A DNA stretch of 36,329 nucleotides. Source: an uncultured bacterium (lineage in GTDB: Bacteria > Verrucomicrobiota > Kiritimatiellia > CAIKKV01 > CAIJXV01). The notes beneath the pieces are model-generated. The model worked only from the letters and a program-made list of their open reading frames with translations, had not been told where the DNA came from and did not search any database. Where the stretch lies: positions 1 to 36,329 of the forward strand of contig CAIJXV010000025.1 of NCBI GenBank assembly GCA_903824675.1. The letters run 5' to 3'. Positions 33,965 to 36,329 of this stretch are shown here, piece by piece. Both the position numbers and the translations under genes were made by a program. Numbering within the stretch: the first letter of the stretch is position 1; each line of letters opens with the position of its first letter.

Positions 33965-35917
33965 GTGACGGATCCCTTGATAGCGTGTTTGATTCCCCAA
34001 CCGCGAATCATTCATCGTCAGCCCGGCACCGACCCCGTCGTCCCCTCTCTCACCTTAACCGTCCAGGCGCCCTCGCTCTTTGAACAATCCGCCACAGAAG
34101 CGGCCGCCGACTTCATCCTGAAACCCTGGATGGATCGGCAACAGCCCGCCCGGCGCCTGATCCTGACACTCGATCCTTCGCTCACGATCGCCCCCCGGGG
34201 CACCGGCCCCGCCATCGCCGATCAGGCCTATGCCCTCGCGCTCGGACGAGACATCCGCATAGCTGCCCGCTCGACGGCGGGTCTCCGCCATGGCCTGCAA
34301 ACCCTCCGACAACTCCTCGAAAGCGCAACGGATGCCACCCTCTCCCATCTGCCAAGGTTGTCCATCTCCGACTGGCCCCGCCTCGCCACCCGCGGAATTC
34401 ACCTCGACCTCGCCCGGGAAATGGAATACCGGCCCGCTCATCTCCGTAAAGTCGTTGAACACCTCGCCTACCTGAAATTCAACACGCTTCATCTCTATCT
34501 GGAAAATAAATTCGTTTTCCCGTCCGCCCCTGAATTGGCCCCGCCCGGCGTCCTGACTCCCGATCAGGCGCGCGACCTCTGCCGGTTTGCCGCCCGGCTG
34601 GGTGTGCAGATCATTCCCCAAATAGCGACGCTCGGCCACATGGAACATCTCCTCCAGGGGCGCTTTGCAGAACTCCGCGAAAATCCCGCGTCGTCCTTCA
34701 ATCTCTGCCCCTCACACCCCAACGCCCGCCCCTTCCTCTCCGCACTCATCACCGATATCCATGCCGCGTTTAAAGCCCCCTTCATCCATGTCGGTTATGA
34801 TGAAGCCCATTCCGGTGTCTGTCCCCGCTGTCAACAAAAAGGAACCCCACCGGAAATCTTGGCCGACCACCTCAACTGGCTCAATGCCCAGATTCGCAGT
34901 CAGGGCGCCCGGACCTTGATCTATGGCGATCAGTTTCTGTCCACGGCTGATTTTCCCCGCTCCGATGCCATCAATGGATCATCTCCTGAATCCGCCCGAC
35001 AGGCCCTCGCCCGGGTTGATCGCAACATCATTATTACGGACTGGCACTACACCGCCCCCTATGGCGGCACCGTCCGGCACCTCGTTAACGAGGGCTTTGA
35101 AGTTCATATCGCTCCCGCCACCAATATCTATTGGCACGATTCGATCCCTCTCCATCGCGGCCATCACTGGATCGTGCCCACCATCGATAACGCCGTTGCG
35201 GAAGGCGCAAGCGGCGTAATGCACACCAATTGGGAATATTATCGCGGCCAGTTTTTCGATAATTTCTGGTATTTTCAAGGTCTCTCCGCCGAGCGCGGCT
35301 GGACCGATACGCTCCATGATTACGCCACCTGGGGCCGCCGGTTTGCCCGCCGATTCTGGGGCTTGGCGGAAGATCGATATTCGGAATTGGCCGGTCTCGC
35401 CGAATCCCTGCCCACCGGGCGGCGTCGTTTTTTCGTCGATTCCCACGTGCTGGCAGTCGAAATTCCTTCCGCGCTGAATCCCCTCTATCCGGAATGGCGT
35501 CAAATTCGCTTCGATCACACCGAAACCGGCGAGGAACTCATTCGTCAAGCTCGGCAGGTGAAGCGGGAAGCCCGCCGAAACGGTGATTCTCTCCGCATCC
35601 TCGACATGCCCGGCCAGATCGCGCGCTACCTCGGAGTGCGCGCGGTCGCCCGGGAAGCCCTGATCACCTGTGCCCAGCGGGGCGACCGATCGGGCGCACT
35701 CCATCAACTCGCCCAGATGCGCCAGGCGGCATGCCAGATTCTCAATCGTCTAGAATTCGGTTTCCGCGTCTACGGGGGCGCGGTTCAGGACCGGTCTCGA
35801 ATCCAAACGCATATTGCAGACCTTGATCGGCTGGTCCGGTTTGTCCGCCGTCTCCCGGCCACCAGCTTGCGCAAGTTGAATGTCGAAACCCTGATCACCG
35901 CGTTAAAGAAGAACTGA
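33965..35917 (+). CDS. GH20-like beta-N-acetylhexosaminidase
   Basis: The product has 650 residues, starting at GTG 33965 with GGAGGG just upstream. Residues 1-135 form a GH20b-type alpha/beta domain (IRIAARSTAGLRHGLQTLRQLL). The TIM barrel begins at RGIHLDLAREMEYRPAHLRK (143-162), continues through HLAYLKFNTLHLYLENKF and VQIIPQIATLGHMEHLL, and carries the catalytic Asp-Glu pair of GH20 in HVGYDEAHSG (D279-E280). Family members remove terminal N-acetylhexosamines by substrate-assisted catalysis. The region after 300 keeps barrel elements (TLIYGDQFL, IITDWHYTAP), then a helical C-terminus of about 200 residues. No signal peptide is visible, so it is probably cytoplasmic, acting on imported or recycled sugars. 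It starts 14 nt after pssA. Confidence 0.88.
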   Translation: MTDPLIACLIPQPRIIHRQPGTDPVVPSLTLTVQAPSLFEQSATEAAADFILKPWMDRQQPARRLILTLDPSLTIAPRGTGPAIADQAYALALGRDIRIAARSTAGLRHGLQTLRQLLESATDATLSHLPRLSISDWPRLATRGIHLDLAREMEYRPAHLRKVVEHLAYLKFNTLHLYLENKFVFPSAPELAPPGVLTPDQARDLCRFAARLGVQIIPQIATLGHMEHLLQGRFAELRENPASSFNLCPSHPNARPFLSALITDIHAAFKAPFIHVGYDEAHSGVCPRCQQKGTPPEILADHLNWLNAQIRSQGARTLIYGDQFLSTADFPRSDAINGSSPESARQALARVDRNIIITDWHYTAPYGGTVRHLVNEGFEVHIAPATNIYWHDSIPLHRGHHWIVPTIDNAVAEGASGVMHTNWEYYRGQFFDNFWYFQGLSAERGWTDTLHDYATWGRRFARRFWGLAEDRYSELAGLAESLPTGRRRFFVDSHVLAVEIPSALNPLYPEWRQIRFDHTETGEELIRQARQVKREARRNGDSLRILDMPGQIARYLGVRAVAREALITCAQRGDRSGALHQLAQMRQAACQILNRLEFGFRVYGGAVQDRSRIQTHIADLDRLVRFVRRLPATSLRKLNVETLITALKKN

Positions 35918-35992
35918 AGGAGATCAAATCAGGGTCGTTCCCCCCCTCGTTCCGCTTCGACTTTCCGTACTATATCTTCCGCCCCGCCTTCT

Positions 35993-36020
35993 CCCGGCCG
36001 GGTGGGTCAGGAGGTACCTG
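35993..36020 (+). repeat. Dispersed 28-nt direct repeat, copy 2
   Basis: This copy is identical to 7-34 in the same orientation and is followed by ccttgcccgaaaggccggg, in which cccg and cggg can pair. It lies 75 nt downstream of the GH20-like gene. With copy 1, it defines an intergenic repeat family. Confidence 0.8.
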
Positions 36021-36075
36021 CCTTGCCCGAAAGGCCGGGATCTGGAATTCGTTCTGCGCGCGGGGTGACACGAGT

Positions 36076-36097
36076 GCGGCGACTTGGCGCCGCTTTT
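36076..36097 (+). terminator. Possible Rho-independent terminator
   Basis: A 6-bp GC-only stem (gcggcg / cgccgc, loop acttgg) is followed directly by tttt. It is the first such structure after the plus-strand lipid/GH20 gene string, about 160 nt past the last stop. As it lies within repeat-like DNA, it could equally be part of the repeat. Confidence 0.4.
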
Positions 36098-36252
36098 CTC
36101 AGGGCCGACTCGGCGGCCCGACGCACCCACGCCTAGGTTCTCAGGGGGCGCATGGAAATTCCGTGGGTGAAACAGCGTTCGGTCGGGCTTGCTCCTCGTC
36201 CCGGTAACTTTCTTTGATTTCGCACCCGGTACGAAGGTGTAAAAAAATCGAC

Positions 36253-36272
36253 GGACGGCGTGGCAGCCGTCC
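36253..36272. repeat. Perfect 7-bp hairpin, REP-like
   Basis: The arms ggacggc and gccgtcc enclose the loop gtggca, flanked by ccctccc. GC-rich short palindromes like this are often dispersed between genes. Only one copy is seen in this window, so family membership is inferred. Confidence 0.45.
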
Positions 36273-36329
36273 CTCCCGTGTAAAAACCGGCGGATATTCT
36301 TAGGAATTGGGAGGGTCGGGTGCCACCCC

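Larger units (their letters stand above)
35918..36329. other. Non-coding, hairpin-rich intergenic region at window end
   Basis: No credible gene lies in these 412 nt. The region holds the second copy of the 28-nt repeat (35993-36020), a terminator-like hairpin (36076-36097), and a long-loop inverted repeat of cacccacg (36124-36131) with cgtgggtg (36162-36169). It also has a 7-bp hairpin (36253-36272). Base composition is uneven, with C-runs near 35940 and an A7 run near 36241. This looks like accumulated dispersed repeats beyond the end of an operon. Confidence 0.6.

Noticed and set aside
35924-36130. 68-codon minus-strand frame in the terminal repeat region
   Set aside because: It is Arg/Ser/Gly-rich, spans the 28-nt repeat and hairpins, and looks like chance translation of repeat DNA.

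Overview
The window reads as a chromosomal piece from a Gram-negative, GC-rich bacterium with an outer membrane. It encodes a Wza-like export lipoprotein, an outer-membrane beta-barrel protein, an exosortase and phosphatidylethanolamine synthesis. The exosortase/EPS locus, very long TPR protein, GH20-like enzyme and DUF1854-linked ABC exporter suggest the PVC superphylum (Kiritimatiellota or Verrucomicrobiota-like). That placement is an inference from gene content, not a phylogeny. No rRNA, tRNA, CRISPR array, transposase or phage gene was seen.

Layout. (1) 145-7602, plus strand: a Yej/Opp-type peptide ABC importer (binding protein, two permeases, two ATPases). Between permease YejE and the first ATPase sits a foreign-looking unit: a tandem four-helix-bundle (23S-rRNA-IVP-like) gene bracketed by 56-nt imperfect inverted repeats. 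(2) 7644-8363: an unrecognised secreted coiled-coil protein. (3) 8355-11729, minus strand: an iron operon, fur > feoB > small Cys-rich protein > DtxR regulator with a fused FeoA domain, with a near-perfect Fur box over the fur promoter. (4) 11906-14730, plus strand: an ABC exporter with an N-terminal PH-like region and zinc ribbon, translationally coupled to a DUF1854 protein. (5) 14738-26815, minus strand: an exopolysaccharide/exosortase operon: beta-barrel protein > exosortase-TPR fusion > Wza-like lipoprotein (frame broken at a G10 tract) > Wzc-like tyrosine autokinase > polyprenyl sugar-phosphate transferase > O-antigen-ligase-like protein. (6) 26913-30359, minus strand: an FGGY sugar kinase followed by a hybrid PAS histidine kinase. 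(7) 30511-35917, plus strand: HI0933-type flavoprotein, RluA-type pseudouridine synthase, phosphatidylserine decarboxylase, phosphatidylserine synthase and a GH20-like hydrolase. (8) 35918-36329: non-coding, hairpin-rich repeat DNA.

The same 28-nt sequence occurs at both extremes of the window (7-34 and 35993-36020), as part of a dispersed repeat family. Genes are tightly packed, with many ATGA or TAATG stop/start overlaps. Where the longest reading frame ran into its upstream neighbour, I used these overlaps to pick starts.

The best candidates for something undescribed are the inverted-repeat-bounded four-helix-bundle unit, the poly-G frameshift in the export lipoprotein, the exosortase-TPR fusion, and the roughly 190-residue insertion in the YejE-type permease.
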